Positions 9,093 through 22,934 of a stretch of 64,000 nucleotides of DNA are shown here, one piece after another (within the stretch, counting starts at the first letter, position 1; every line of letters starts with the position of its first letter). The notes under the pieces are model-generated. The model had not been told where the DNA came from, did not search any database, and saw only the letters and a program-made list of their open reading frames with translations. The translations under genes were made by a program, and so were the position numbers. Origin of the DNA: Leptobrachium leishanense (lineage: Eukaryota; Chordata; Amphibia; Anura; Megophryidae). The stretch covers positions 192,275,871-192,339,870 of the forward strand of contig CM019063.1 in NCBI GenBank assembly GCA_009667805.1. Reading direction: 5' to 3'.

Positions 9093-11880
9093 TGTACCTT
9101 CTTCTTAATAAAAACTTTGAATTTCAAAAAAAATAATAATAATTATATTACTTTTAACCTATGGGATTCACAATGTGTAAACAAAAAAGTACAGCCAAAA
9201 GGGCTGAATCTGGTATAATTAAAATAATTACTCTTTATTAGTCGAAAACTACAGAACACACAATTAATATAAAACCATAAATAGACTGATATAAATGGAT
9301 CTAACACACTTCATCGTATTGAAAAATGGAGATATCATTTTATCAATTTAAATCCCTAAATAGACAGCTAGTAGGCATATAGAAGCCTAAAAACGAACCA
9401 CTACATGGAACAGGGTGATTGGTTAGTAAAATAAGTATAGAGGTTACGGTAACAGCAAAAGTTATAGTTGCAATTAGATAAAAGTCAAATAATGTTGCTG
9501 TATCCAACCTTATAACGATTTTTAAATGTCTGCGACACCAACCATCTATCGGGTATCACGTACCCAGCAACAATGTGGTGCACTAGCCAATAACAGGTAG
9601 ACAATAATTTGAAGCAGAGATCAATCTTAGAGAGGTATATAGTGAAACGTAGGAAAAAGAAGGTAAATAACTCTATACCTCGGCGGTTCAAGTCCCCTTC
9701 TACCGCAAATATATAGGGAGAGGTGGAAGAAAAAAAGAGAGACAACTGTTAGAAGCAGATAGACATGCCGCTCAACGCGTTTCATTGCTTCAAAGCGGCT
9801 TTTTCGAGAGTGGAGAGCCCCAGTACCCCTACTTGTATTTATATCCATGACCCTCTGAATAATTTTCCGATGTGGACATTTTACTCTCACTTCCGGGATT
9901 GAGTGCGCAGTTTTTGACATATACGTCACGATTCACTGGTCTAGTGTCTAGGTTGCCAGATTACCGGACGATTTTGAAAAATTTTTCAGGCTCACAGTTA
10001 CAAAATATGCAAAGACAGGTCATGGATGGCTGTGAGTTTGTTGCACACAGACCGAGCGTTCCAGAGGGCGCAGGAGAAAGAGGACAGGTGCTGAGGGTTT
10101 ATGGGAATGAGGTTGCTGGGCTTGCAGGGAGGTGATTTATGTGCGATGGAGATAGGATGAGAGGGAAGTATTGGATGTGTTGTGGGGCCAGGGTTAGGGG
10201 ATATGTCACCTGCATAGAGTAACAGCAGGAGGGTGAGAAAGAGAAGGTGGGAATGGGATTTGTGTGAGTGGGAGTGATTGGCAGCACGAGAGTTGGAGGG
10301 AGACCATGTTCTGAGGAAACAAAGGAGCTCATGTGGCCATCATGTGGGAGGAGAGGAGGGAGGGAGAGATGCAGATAGTGTAGGGGTCGGTGGTAAAGGG
10401 GCAGGAGTTCAATTTAAGGAGAAAAGCAGAAGTGATAAGTAGAAGGGTGAGAGAAAGCACATAAAAATACAAAAGGAAAACCAGAACATCTAAGAAAAAT
10501 AAGCAAAGTTAATTACAACGATAGAAGAATTCAGAAAAAGCAGTCAGGCAGCGTGGCAAAATGTATAGAAAACAATTCACCTAACCAAGAGGACATATAG
10601 GAGGAGTTATTAGAGCATGCCTCCATCCAACTCAAGAGTCAGGGCCTCCAGGAGGTCCTCCGGAACATTACGTTGCTTCAACAATGTAAGATGAAGGTTA
10701 GGGGAAAGTGGAATGCCCAGAAAGAAAGAATGTAAAGAGAAGTGGGGGGGGGGGAATAATATAATTTTTAATCTTATTTTTTAAATAAAACGTTTATTCT
10801 TATCATTTTCAACAAAAAGCCTTTTATTTTTTAGAACACCTTTTTGTATTTTATCAACAACGTTTTGGTTTCTCAATTTTTTTAAAAGGGATTTTTTTTA
10901 TTCTGTAGCAGGCGTTTTTATTTTTTACACACATTTGAATGTATTTTTATTGGTTTAAACACCTATTAGGAGAATAGGAGAATTCCAGGTTCTTTGTTGC
11001 AGTTCGTCGGATTTCGCCAAGGCCAATTCACCGTCTTCGGTGCTCTTCGGCTATGTTTGCCTTCTTTTTCATGAGGCTTCAGCAACTCGATCTTTGGTGC
11101 ACAATGTTGACCCAAAGGTGAATAGTGAATTTACCGTAGTTTCAGCGAAATGGAATTGCCAGTGTCCACCAAAGTGAACAACCCCTAAAATATTTGATTT
11201 GCGCTACCTGCATGCAACCGTTCGGTCAGCATAGCGTCTCGAGTTTAATGTTAGCTTAATGGCTTGGTTGGAATAGGGCGTTGCATGTTCCGAAACAGGC
11301 TGAGCAGAAACAATGTTTGAGAAGGTCCTGAGAATGAACAACAACACAAGGTTTGTGAGACTCCAGAGAACAGGCAGCAGCACAAGTGGCGTGTCCGACA
11401 GGTTTAGCTCTATGATGCCATTACAGAGACGACTATGCAAATTCGGCTGCTATCACGAAGAATGGTGGCCAGTACTGATATGCAAAGGTAGTCCTCTCTG
11501 CACAAGAGATACAGCAACCCCCGTTAATCTTTTTGGCCTTTTAAGGTCTTGTCAGGACTCAGGAGGGTATACCTGACACCTCTCTAGGCACCTTGAGCCA
11601 CGGCTGGATTTACATCTCAGGAGCGCATAGGCAGAGAAATCTGGAGCCCCAATCCCCCATTTCAGGAGACTGTAGGCACAGGAGTAGATAATGAAAGAGC
11701 AGTGAGACAAAGTAATGGGTAGGCATATGGTGCGAAGGGACAGGGGCAGATCGGGAAGGCGCCTCTCTCTGAATAAAGTTAAATAAAATTAATCTTTAAT
11801 TTAGTTTTTTTACAATATTTTATTATAGCTTTATGAAAGTTTCCTACATTTAATTTTTTAAAAAAATCTTTATTTACTGT
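9093..11880. other. Intergenic or intronic repeats, no gene recognised
   Basis: AT-rich sequence with no coding segment I can support. It includes a hammerhead-like relic near 9756-9815, a G/A-rich stretch at 10000-10480, a run of G at 10743-10754, and 10770-11190, which resembles parts of 38110-38340 and 39841-39990 (a diverged repeat with GGTGAATAG-type ends). 11200-11570 has short ORFs with no family resemblance. Confidence 0.5.
9756..9815 (-). ncRNA. Degenerate hammerhead-ribozyme-like relic
   Basis: On the minus strand a stem (AGCCGCTTTGAAGC) is followed by ATGAAACGCGTTGAGCGGC. GAAAC after a stem is the second half of a hammerhead core, but the CUGANGA half is degraded to CUCGAAA and stem II is imperfect. 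Similar GAAACGCGTTGAG strings are common in frog and fish repeats. It is probably a dead relic. Confidence 0.3.
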
Positions 11881-12790
11881 AACAGCAACTGTGGTTAACT
11901 GGGAGGGTGAGGGAGGAGCTTCCAGAAATGGACACATATTGCCATCGGTCGGATACATATGATTGAAACCAGGTTAGCGTGCGATCACCAATACCAGAGT
12001 CTTAAAGTTTTTTTAACAAGATGCCATGGTCTAGTGTGTCAAAGGCCTTGGTAAAATCCAGGAAGATGGCTCTAAGTTAGGTTTCCTTGTTCCATCCCAG
12101 CTTGGATATCATTGCAGACTTTGAAAAGGGCAGTTGTAGTTGAGTGATTTGGACGAAAGCCGGATTGATCCGTGGTTAAGTAGTTCCAATATCGATAATA
12201 ATCACATAATTGTGTGTAGACACATTTTTCCAAAATTTTTGACATTACAGGGTGCAAAGATATCGGACGGTAGTTGGATACCAAAGTACTGTCACCAGTT
12301 TTATGGATGGGTACCATTCTCACAAATTTCCAGAGTTTGGGTATGTATCCAGTGATTCATTGATTAGGGTTGCGACAGGATTTGCAATTGCCGGTGCACT
12401 GATTTTCAGCAGCATTGCTGGTATTTGATCAGGTCCAGACTGGTATTTCATTTTTTGGTTACGGAGAAGTTTAGTAATGACACTGACAGGCACTGGTCTA
12501 AAGCTGAATTCCTGTCTGATACAGGGTCTTTGCACAGTTGGAGGGGCCTGACCTGCGTGTGGCCTTTCTGATTGCATGTCATTTCCTAGCTTAGCAATCA
12601 GGGTGGTGGCACATCCAACAAAATAATCATTAAAGGTATTTGCTACATCTAGGGGGTGTTGCAGGGTTTGGTTGTTTACTTTGACAGCACCCATCTCCAG
12701 CCATCCCATACTGCTCCTCCAATACCTATCAACACTGGCAAGGAATGCGCAGGTTGTGAACCAGCTGGAAAGAGATGAAGCCAACTATCT
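11880..12790 (-). mobile_element. LINE fragment (same family as 26215-30150), minus strand
   Basis: Two open segments on the minus strand are LINE reverse transcriptase. 12784-12320 contains the linker and QSGPDQIPAMLLK; 12323-12072 contains VPIHKTGD, VSNYRPISLHPVMSKILE and DQSGFRPNHSTTTAL. The sequence near 11966-12010 matches 26221-26265 in reverse complement (TATTGGTGATCGCACG), tying the two copies together. It is truncated at both ends and broken by a frameshift near 12320. The clade is L2/Crack-like at best; I did not assign it further. Confidence 0.75.
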
Positions 12791-13686
12791 TTGTACTATG
12801 TTTGAACACTGCCACACAAGGGTGTCATCACATAGCTGATTAGCATTTTAGAGTTTTGGAATGTATTTAATGTTATATTTTCCTGTTCCGTAATATGTTC
12901 TCCTCTCCTTGTAGTATAACACTGAATATACTGTAAGTGTGAAGTCTATTGCTCAAATTCCATTGGCAATGTCTCCACCAATATAAAAGTCCACTTGAAT
13001 CATATGGCATTCATATTGTTCACAAGGTAAAAAAAATATTTTAGGAGCATGCCACATTAATCCGTAAGTGTTACAGACGCCATCTCATCACCATCTGGTT
13101 TGGATTGTCCTTGGTGATGTAATAAAGGTGTAGTGTGCGATCAAGTACTGTTGCGTTTTAAATTCACTTCAGTAGTATGATAAATTGTGGCCTCTCCCAC
13201 TCCTCTCCTTTGAGTTTTATTCCTGTTTGTGACAGCATTCCTGACAACTTCCGTACACGGGATGTCAAATTTTCGATTGTACAAGGTAGCTATAATGGGA
13301 AAGTAGTAAATAGGTGAATGACATACATGTATTTTAGAGTGTTTGCCATTGGAATGTCAGTTTTAATTAGTTATTATTTGAGTCAATGAAAACGTCAAAA
13401 GTTTCGATATTATCTGCGTCTAAGATTACAGGAGATCATGATTCTCACCAGTCAAGGATAAATGCCCATTGTTCACTTGAATGTATTAATGTGTCATCTA
13501 AAGCTGCTTTATGTCTACTACAATGATATAATTTGATAACAATAGTTTTGTTGCAGGTATGTGCGTAACCTTGTATTTTTTTATTAAGAGGAAGACATTA
13601 ATTAGCTGTCAGGTATGGTATCTGTGTCATATAAACTGTATCAAACTGTATTAGCATTATGCCTAATTGTCCATTACTCTGTCTAG
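12791..13686. other. Unique-looking non-coding sequence
   Basis: AT-rich, without LINE, LTR or TIR motifs that I recognise. It directly precedes the exon-like segment at 13687 and would be intron if that exon is real. Confidence 0.4.
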
Positions 13687-13865
13687 TGCATGAGAACCAT
13701 CATCATATCCCCTATGAACCTGTGCTTGTTCACATTTACATAGAGCGTTCACTGACCAGCCAGGGTCAAGTCCAGGAGGAACACATGAGAACACAGTTTA
13801 CCTACTATTTTTACAGAGAAAACGGAGTTCCCATTGGTCCCACACACTATAACGCTTGTATTCAG
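13687..13865 (+). CDS. Candidate host exon (179 nt), protein not identified
   Basis: A pyrimidine-rich acceptor (CCATTACTCTGTCTAG) precedes a segment open in only one phase (two nucleotides, then codons). It reads HENHHHIPYEPVLVHIYIE, then SLTSQGQVQEEHM, then FTYYFYRENGVPIGPTHYN. A possible donor, CAG|GTGTTC, ends it in phase 0, which is exactly the only open phase of the next candidate exon at 15259. The donor is not strong. The peptide does not match any transposon protein I know, and I cannot name the gene. Alternating hydrophobic residues suggest beta structure. Confidence 0.5.
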
Positions 13866-13935
13866 GTGTTCAAATATATATTTCCCTGATTAAATATAGG
13901 ATTTATCATATTTTTCTGAAAATTCAGTTATATAT

Positions 13936-15154
13936 TTAACCCCTTCACTGCTGAGGTATTTCACCGCTGTGTGCTCACACTCATTTTTACCACTTTCGCT
14001 CATCATGTTTAAACGCGATTTGAAGCCACGTTTTATTATATGACCCAGACATATTATATATCGTTCTTTTCGGCAGATTCATAATATATCATTTTTATAT
14101 GTATGCGTCATGTCCTGTCTGTATATTATGACAAAAAAATGCAATAAAATTTGAATTTTTAATCATCTGCAGCGTGTAAAGTGTTTTTTTTTCACATTTT
14201 ATCACATGAGCATTTTCGGTTATATTTTCTATGGGGTGCGCTTGTACAAAAATTAGAAATGGGGACTGGTTACATTTTTTGGGGGGGAATTACTTGATTT
14301 TTGGCAAATGTACCCCATAGAAAAAAATCATTAGTGCAGCATCATTGTTCACATTATAATTGAAATGTGAACAATATTGCTGCATTAATAAAAACAACAC
14401 ACAAAAAAAACCATTTATTTTTTTCCATTTATTATTATTATTATTATTTTTTTAATTTTGTTTTTACTTTATACCTGGTCATGTTGGGTATCATTTGAAA
14501 GGCCATGCTCAGGCCTTTCGAATGACAACCCCCATGACCCCCTAGCTGCGGTTCTGGAGATATCGGGGTTCAAAGGAACCGCCTATCTCCACCAGGGGAT
14601 TTCCTTGGGAAATCCCCAGGCAGCTAGGGGTTCTCCAGCCATCTGACGTCATCACGCTATGCGAGGGGGGACCCGGGAGTGGAGCTGCCAGCCAAGATGG
14701 CGACCCCCACCGGAGCTAGGCCGCACTTCGGCGCTGCAAGGCGCTGAAGTGCGACCTGGTGCTTGAGGGGTTAAAGTCAGGCACCGCTTAAAAGGGGAGA
14801 CTCTCCCCTTTTAAGCGGTGCCTGGCTTTTGGCACTGCTCCTTCCCGATCGGGAGGGAGAGGGATCTGAACGCACCCGCCCCTCCCTCCCAGGCTATCTC
14901 CCGGCATTGCCGGGGGGGGGGATCGCCTGGAAATTACGTCATCGCGCTTGGCGCGATGACATCATTTACGTCGGGAGGGGCTTAACTTCAGCATCTGAGG
15001 ATGCTGAAGTCAGACCGCCGCGGGACCCCGGACAGAGAGGTAAGTATCTCCGCTGGGGCTCCTGCAAAGCGGATGACGTGTGGGGCACGTCCTCCGCATA
15101 TAGCGGGCGTCTATGAGGACGTGTCCCACACATCATCCTCAGCAAAGGGGTTAA
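13936..15154. mobile_element. TTAA-flanked piggyBac-type non-autonomous element, 1.2 kb
   Basis: It starts TTAA-CCCCTTCACTGCTGAGG and ends CCTCAGCAAAGGGG-TTAA, giving an inverted repeat and TTAA on both sides. No transposase is present. The interior has several hairpins (for example 14770-14825) and a GC-rich right third. Copies or pieces of this family occur at 46868-47692, 37945-38099 and 56887-58119. It sits between two exon-like segments and accounts for most of the 1393-bp gap between them. Confidence 0.8.
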
Positions 15155-15258
15155 ACATAAATATATCATATTTCAGTGTGTGTTTGTCTTAAGTGCGAGA
15201 TTATAATAGCTAACTGGGGAACAGTAATCTTGGTGAGTTCCAACACTTCTTTTTTTAG

Positions 15259-15333
15259 GACTTGACCCCTGCTGGCAAGACTCAAGTTCCACCACCTCGT
15301 AGAGCACAAACTCGCATCAAATCAATTCAAATT
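15259..15333 (+). CDS. Candidate host exon (75 nt), protein not identified
   Basis: A strong acceptor (ACTTCTTTTTTTAG) and a good donor (ATT|GTATGT) bracket 75 nt that are open in phase 0 only, encoding 25 residues: DLTPAGKTQVPPPRRAQ, then TRIKSIQI. Both other phases contain stops. The phase agrees with the end of 13687-13865. The proline-rich, basic peptide is not one I recognise. Confidence 0.55.
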
Positions 15334-15710
15334 GTATGTAGTATTTGAATCCAAGCTCCAAATATGTTGGCTTGTTTTAACAGAAATATATATTTTTTTC
15401 CCTTGTCACGGTTTTTTAAATATTTACATATTTTACATATATAAAGAACATCTAAGATGGGACATTTTGGATCTTATATTTATAGCCAGTGTAATTCATG
15501 TTCAAAATTAAAAATCGTGCCTGTGCAATCCTTTCTTAGATTTATTTGGCGAAAGGTTATTTTGCTGAATTATGTTTCAAACTAATTGAAGAATCGCCCA
15601 AAATTTGGATAAATTGCAATTTAAATGAAAACACGGTAGTAAAAGGGTTAATGCACTCCCTCTGTGTCCTTGTGTCTCTGTCCCATTGTTTCATCTATTT
15701 GTGCCTTTTA

Positions 15711-17327
<1,617 letters not shown>

Positions 17328-17329
17328 TA

Positions 17330-18284
17330 CATCAATCTTTCATCAAATTGCGTGTCTGCCTCATTCTTTTTAAACACTTTAGTGATGCCTATTCCCTCAC
17401 TTCTCTAATATCTGTAGACATTCCCTAATTCTTTTTCACTCTTTCTTCTGTATAGCGGAGCATTTTAACATAAAAGTACGTCAGTGGAATACATTGGGAA
17501 TCTTTTATACTAGACTAAGCGAAAGCAAACAGCCCCATTGTCCTTATTACTTTGTACAGATGTTCTGCAGCTTTTTTATTTTTATTTATTTTGGAGAGAT
17601 ATAAATGTTGAAAATTCTGAGCTGTGTAAAATGTGCCCATTGACAGAATTTTCTCACATGTACATTGTAGGTGAGTGAGAAAAAAACCCTAAAATAAAAA
17701 ATAGAGTGCGCCTGTATATAAAACGCAACACTGAAATCTCCCACCCATTGATTTATTATTTCAGTGTAAAGGTTTGGCACAAACTGCAGAACTGAGTCTT
17801 GTGTGATAGGTCTCTACTAAGTTTGCACGCACAGTTTGGGAAATATTTGACGAAAGCAGCATAAGCTCTGCCAAGTATTTTGGGGAGTTAAAATGGAAAG
17901 CATTCTGAATTATGACTTTTATACTTTGTGTATAATTTGCTCTGTGAAAAGCCAATTTATGGACATTTACTAGAGTGTCCGTTGTGTACTTTGTGTCACT
18001 ATAAAAAATACATTTTTGACACCGTACCAATCTTATAAACAGTAGCCGGAGGTTGTTTTTTAATGACTCTCCATGTTGGAGTTAACCATTCCTTGCATTA
18101 AGAAGATCCTGCTTAGAGAAAACCAAACAAAAAAACAAATGTACGCAAACTAATGTCTTCAATTCAAATGAATAATCTGTAACTTTAAAAAAAAAACTAG
18201 CTAAACTGTCAACAGACGGTTCCAATGCCCACTAGGTGGCGATAAAACTTAACTCTTATTGAATTATATACAAGTTTGATACTT
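17330..18284. other. Non-coding sequence, nothing recognised
   Basis: AT-rich sequence after the Tc1 element. No LINE, LTR or TIR motif and no convincing exon. GTAGGTGAGTGAG near 17668 resembles a donor but has no open segment with an acceptor before it. Confidence 0.4.
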
Positions 18285-18480
18285 TTATTATTATTATTCT
18301 TTATTTATAAAGCGCCAGCATATTCCACAGCGATGTACAATGGGGAAGCACAAACATGAGACATACATGATAAATAAGAAAAAGACAACCCTGCCCAAAG
18401 GATAGCTTGTCTAGGTAGTACAGCAGGTTAACCAAGTGCTCTGCCAAACATCCCGTGAGCTTACAATCTAAGGGACGGGG
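18285..18480 (-). mobile_element. L2-type LINE 3' tail, minus strand
   Basis: TTATTATTATTATTCTTTATTTATAAAGCGCC followed by GTGAGCTTACAATCTAAGGGA is the reverse complement of an L2-type 3' end (compare TTTATAAATAAAG with AAT repeats at 9065-9092). No coding part remains. Confidence 0.6.
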
Positions 18481-19210
18481 GTAAGTGAAACAGATGGGAG
18501 CAGAGGGAAGGTGAAGCTGGATGCTAGAAGAAATGTCATGACGATTGCATGGGAAGGACCAGAAGCTTGGGCTGAGTAAATGTAATTAGAGAGAGAAGTG
18601 GAAACAGCTGTAAAGGAGCCCTTATGGACCAGGCCTGGGTGGGTGGGACAGGAGAGTGGAGAATCTTGTGGTTTGTTAGTCAATGTATGCTATTATCTAA
18701 AACTTATTATCTGAAACCGTGGCCTCGATGACCAGACTCACCAACACTAAACAAAAATATAATAAAAATCAAAAGAATTGCCATGGATTTGAACCCCCAT
18801 ACATATATACAGTATATATGTATCTCAAGTTAGTCAAAACCAAATTATATATTTCTCTTAGTATGACAAATGGGCTAGATACAACCCAGGCCGTGGTGTA
18901 GTTCCAGGGGAATTATGCTGGATATAGTAATAGCTATTGATCAGTCAATCAGGAACAGAGCATATATAGCCGCTACCATAACACTCCCCAATCAACTCTT
19001 AGCCAGAAAAAAACTTTTTTTTTTACAGTTGTAATTGTTTGAGTTGCAAGTTATGGGTTTTTACTCCCTAGCAGTGTGAATGATTTGCTTGTTTTCATCC
19101 TTGACTCAAAATTTTCAATCTACTATATCTAAATAAGCAATTTGGACAATGTACAGTAAGAATGTGTGTGTATTTTAAGGCTATTCATTTAATCAATGGT
19201 TTTATTAAGA
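18481..19210. other. Non-coding sequence, nothing recognised
   Basis: 18481-18680 is G/A-rich and may be non-coding LINE sequence continuing from the L2 tail. 18700-19210 has no recognised feature. Confidence 0.35.
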
Positions 19211-19850
19211 CACTTGTCTGGATTCAGAGGCGTAGCTAAAAGTCTCAGGTTCCAGGTGTGGGAATCTATGACGGGCCCCCACCATCCTACGCAAAAACAT
19301 ACCCCCCCCCCGTTACCACACACTGGACCCCTCCAGGTCTGCAATGTCGGCTCCACAACAATTAAACTCACGCTCATACACACCGCATATTACTGTATCA
19401 CAGAGCTCCACAGCAATATAACTTACAGTAATGTGTGGTGTGTATGAGCATGTCACAGAACTCCAAGTGAAACGCACAAATAAGTATAAAATATTATTAA
19501 AATAAATAATATATTAAAATAATAGTTATATTTAACTTAATTGTATTTGAATAAATTAACAATTTTTATATTAACATTTATATTATAAAAAAATATATAC
19601 TTACCTAACTTTTTTTTTGCAGGGAGGGGGCTGAAGTCTTCTTCATCCAGGCAGCCGCACAACCTACGGGAGGCCCTGGACCAGGCACCAGGACCAGGCC
19701 CCAGGTGAAGCTGTGGACCAGGCCTGAGAGTCCGGACCAGGCCCCCGGTGAAGCCACGGAGGAGGCCCAAAGCCCCGGTGGTCGAGCCGTGGCACCGTTG
19801 GTAGTTCTGCCCCTCCTGGGACATTATTTATAAGGTGGTGTCACTCACTC
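19211..19850 (+). mobile_element. hAT-like non-autonomous element fragment
   Basis: It starts CAGAGGCGTAGCTAAAAG, a typical hAT-like end. It contains units with ATATTACTGTATCACAGAGC and CTCCACAGCAAT that also fill the hAT element at 27219-29045. 19620-19820 is GC-rich with short repeats of CCAGGCCCC. I could not see the matching right end, so it is listed as a fragment. Confidence 0.5.
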
Positions 19851-20165
19851 ACTTCCTCTGAGGGTTCATTGAGTTCCCTGCATCTTGTCAGGCCTCCCAT
19901 CTCTCCAGTGTCCAGGGGCTTCTGTTTTGCATCTGTTCTGGTGGAGTAACGCTGGAGGTGCACTTTTCTGTCATTCACTATGGGCACTATTCCCTTGTTC
20001 GCACTAACATGGGGTCAATAACAGGAAAAATCTGCACCTGCAGATTTCCTCGTAGCATCCCCATGCTATTGCGATATACCGGGGCATGCGCTTCCTTAGC
20101 ACCTTGCCCCAGAATGCAGTGCTAACTGCTGGGACACTCGCTGTAGCACTTCTGTGCCTCTGTGA

Positions 20166-21808
20166 TAGACATGTGCATTCGTTTTAGTACTAAAACGTTT
20201 TAGTCCGAATTTTAGGATAATTTAGTTTTCGTATGATTTAAGAGATACGAAACTGCTCAGTACAAAAAACGAAAGAAACTAAAATTAAATGCACTACATT
20301 TTAGTTTCAGTCCTTTTTGTGATATTACATTGAGTGAAGGAGACCGGCAATGAAGAGTGCAACATCGCAAAGCTACAGAAAAAGTTTGTATGCGTAATCC
20401 TTCCCGACTCCTACCCATAAATCTTACAGTGATAGAGCTCCAGAATACTCACTCACAGCACAGACAGCCAGCACAGGAGAGGAAACCTTTACTTAACCCT
20501 TGCATGTCTATGAGGCAGACAAGATGATAAAAAGCAGCTGGAGAAGGAAAACATTCAAATAAATAACACTTAAAGCTAATGACAGAGGAGGGCTGGATAG
20601 TAAAAACCCCTTTATAACAAGCAGCGATGGGAAAAGAGAGGGACTTTATGAAACGTGTGTTATCTCCCCTCCCGCTCTGCATAATAGGAACTTAGGTCTG
20701 ATATATTTTATATTATCCAGGAGCACTATCCCACTTTCCTCATCTATAATGCACGTTTTATATAAAGTCCCTCTCCTCTCCTAGTGCTGCTTTTTATAAA
20801 GGGTTTTTTACGTCTGATACATTTAGTATCCAGCTCTCACAGTTACTCTGTCATTATGAGCCATAGTGTGATTTATTTGAATGTTTTCCCTGGATTTAAA
20901 GTGCTTTATTTTATTATAAAAATAAATTTGCACCAATCATCTCTTCTCTGAGCTTTCAGACCGATTTACGTTAATATTTTCCCTCTCTCATGCTTTTATA
21001 TTCCTGTCTGTCTCCCCCACAGAGATACAAAGTTTAAGTAAAAGTCCCCTCTCCTGTGCTGGATAAGCATTGCATTCCGAAGTTCTGCACTCTCTACATG
21101 CCAATGCAGTAGGATGTTCTATACAGAGCGAGGCATTAATTAATGCAGGAGAATGTTCTATACATTATACAGAGAAAGGTATAAATTGAGGAGGATGTTC
21201 TATACAGAGAGGGACATTAATTCAGGAGGATGTTCTATACATTATACAGAGAGGGGTATTAATTAATGCAGGAGGATGTTATCTACATTATACAGAGAGG
21301 GGTATTAATTAATGCAGGAGGATGTTCTATACATTATACAGAGAGGAGCCTTTTTTTTTAGCCCTTTAAATCCAGTGGCTGTGAGCGCTGAGATCGGCTG
21401 CTTGTTATATTATCTCTCAGTACAATGAATCAGGCTCAGCTGTTACAGTAACTGACTGTAACAGTGCTCAGTTTCAGTAAAACAAGGAAATAATATTGTT
21501 CTAACCTCTTATATATACAACTATATTTACTAGTTTGACTGAAACTCAGTGCTGTGATGAGCAGCAGTCAGTTACTGTAACAGCTTTGCCTGACACATTG
21601 TGCTGAGAGTGAGAGATACTGTAACAAGCAGCGATCTCAACCCTCTGAGGAGCCACTACAATAGTAATTGTATCCACTGGTTTTCGGATGAATGAAATTA
21701 GTTTTCATACTAAAGAACTGAAAACGAATTTCTTTAGCAACTAAATAAATTGCATTTTAGGACTAACCCATTATTTCAAAACGAAATTTTGTGCTGTGCA
21801 CATGTCTA
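20166..21808. mobile_element. hAT-type non-autonomous transposon, 1643 bp
   Basis: The ends TAGACATGTGCA...TGCACATGTCTA are inverted repeats, and CTCTGTGA is duplicated exactly on both sides (20158-20165 and 21809-21816). An 8-bp duplication is the hAT signature. No transposase ORF. The subterminal regions are rich in TTTTAGT/ACTAAAA repeats. The interior holds a tandem array (21100-21352) and an inverted repeat, GTTACAGTAACTGACTGTAAC near 21440 against TCAGTTACTGTAACAG near 21570. Confidence 0.88.
21100..21352. repeat. Tandem array inside the hAT element, ~40-50-bp unit
   Basis: About six head-to-tail units built on GGAGGATGTTCTATACA, then TTATACAGAGAGGGG, then TATTAATTAATGCA. The units differ by internal deletions of about 10 bp (TTATACA present or absent). 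Confidence 0.85.
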
Positions 21809-22109
21809 CTCTGTGACTCACCTCCTTGACAAACAACAAACCAATGGTGAAGCACACCCGTGATGTGTAGTAATAAAGTTGTTCACTTTAAAATGGACTC
21901 TATATCCACATGAAAAGTGAATTTCTCTGGGCGTATTTGTTGCGGAACACACCTGTAGGGTATCGCCACTCTGCCTGTGTAGGAAAGGCAGATCTGGTGC
22001 TGCACCTCCTTGAAATCCCCAGGCAGCACCCTTCATACCCTGCTGAATTTTTCCAGTGAGCTCAATCCAGCAGCAGCAGCAGCAGGTGTATTAATCAGGC
22101 TCTGCATTT

Positions 22110-22308
22110 TGAGAAAGGATTTTACCAGGAAAGATACATTGAGATTTCTCTCGTTTTCAAGTATGTCCTGGGTGGCGAGTATGTACCGTTAGGTGTCTTG
22201 CCCAAGGACACTTACTGGAGAGGTTGCTCGCTGGGATCGAACCCATGACTCCACAGGCGCTCTCCATGCAGAGCAGTGATGTTAACTGTACTCCACCCAG
22301 CCGGTACT
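22110..22308 (-). mobile_element. tRNA-derived V-SINE-like element, copy 1
   Basis: On the minus strand: AGTACCGGCTGGGTGGAGTA (A-box-like), GGTTCGATCCC (B box), then AAGTGTCCTTGGGCAAGACA, a motif like the conserved centre of V-SINEs, then CTCAATGTATC and TTCCTGGTAAAAT as tail. A (CAG)n tract lies just to the left (22068-22086). Copies at 36855-37053 and 31103-31181 show the same order. Confidence 0.75.
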
Positions 22309-22580
22309 ATTCCTATTTAACAGAGGGAGGCACACCCTACCTAAGATTCTTCTGCATTCTTGTTGTAGCCTCAGTCTCCTTTGGACACCAACCTTGAAGG
22401 AAACTTTGTTACTTTGCCTGATCTGGCTATTCCCCTGGACTCTCTATGGATAATCCTTTCTGGTAATCATGCCTTGAGACCCCCTTTTTGTTGTGCCTGA
22501 CCTAAGACTCCCTTTCTGCACTTTCCCAAACAGAGACTTTCCTGCCTCGCCCCTCTGCTGTGTTTATTGTTTATCTAAAT
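22309..22580. other. Non-coding sequence
   Basis: No feature recognised apart from ATCTAAAT at 22573-22580, which is the left target duplication of the following hAT element. Confidence 0.4.
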
Positions 22581-22934
22581 CAGTGGTTCTCAACCTGTGG
22601 ACCCTCAGGAGTCAGCACCCGCAATTGTCCTTGGTCATTAGGTCGCGACCCAAAAATAATTGAATTTCTGAAATATAATTTATTCCACAAAACAACATGT
22701 GCAATATTCTACAATGTATGCACTTTTAAACAATTTTGTAAACAAACGGATTCTTTCCAAATGGATAGTGCAGTAATCACTCACAGCACTAGTGAAAACG
22801 AAAAGCGCTGCTGAGGCAAAAACCCCATAAAATAAACTGTAATTGAAACCTATGAAATTAATTAGAACTTAAGGGAAAACTGGGGATGCTTCTTGCTCTT
22901 ATAAGTGTCTCAAAGTCTGGGGTGACGTTGTTGT

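Noticed and set aside
9660..9710. tRNA-like T-arm (GGCGGTTCAAGTCCCCT) with a possible acceptor end
   Set aside because: The T stem has a mismatch and I found no matching D or anticodon arm upstream; at most a tRNA or SINE relic.
15175..15238. Possible exon ending at CTTG|GTGAGT before the 15259 exon
   Set aside because: Its donor is only about 25 bp from the next acceptor, too short for an intron, and the phase does not fit.
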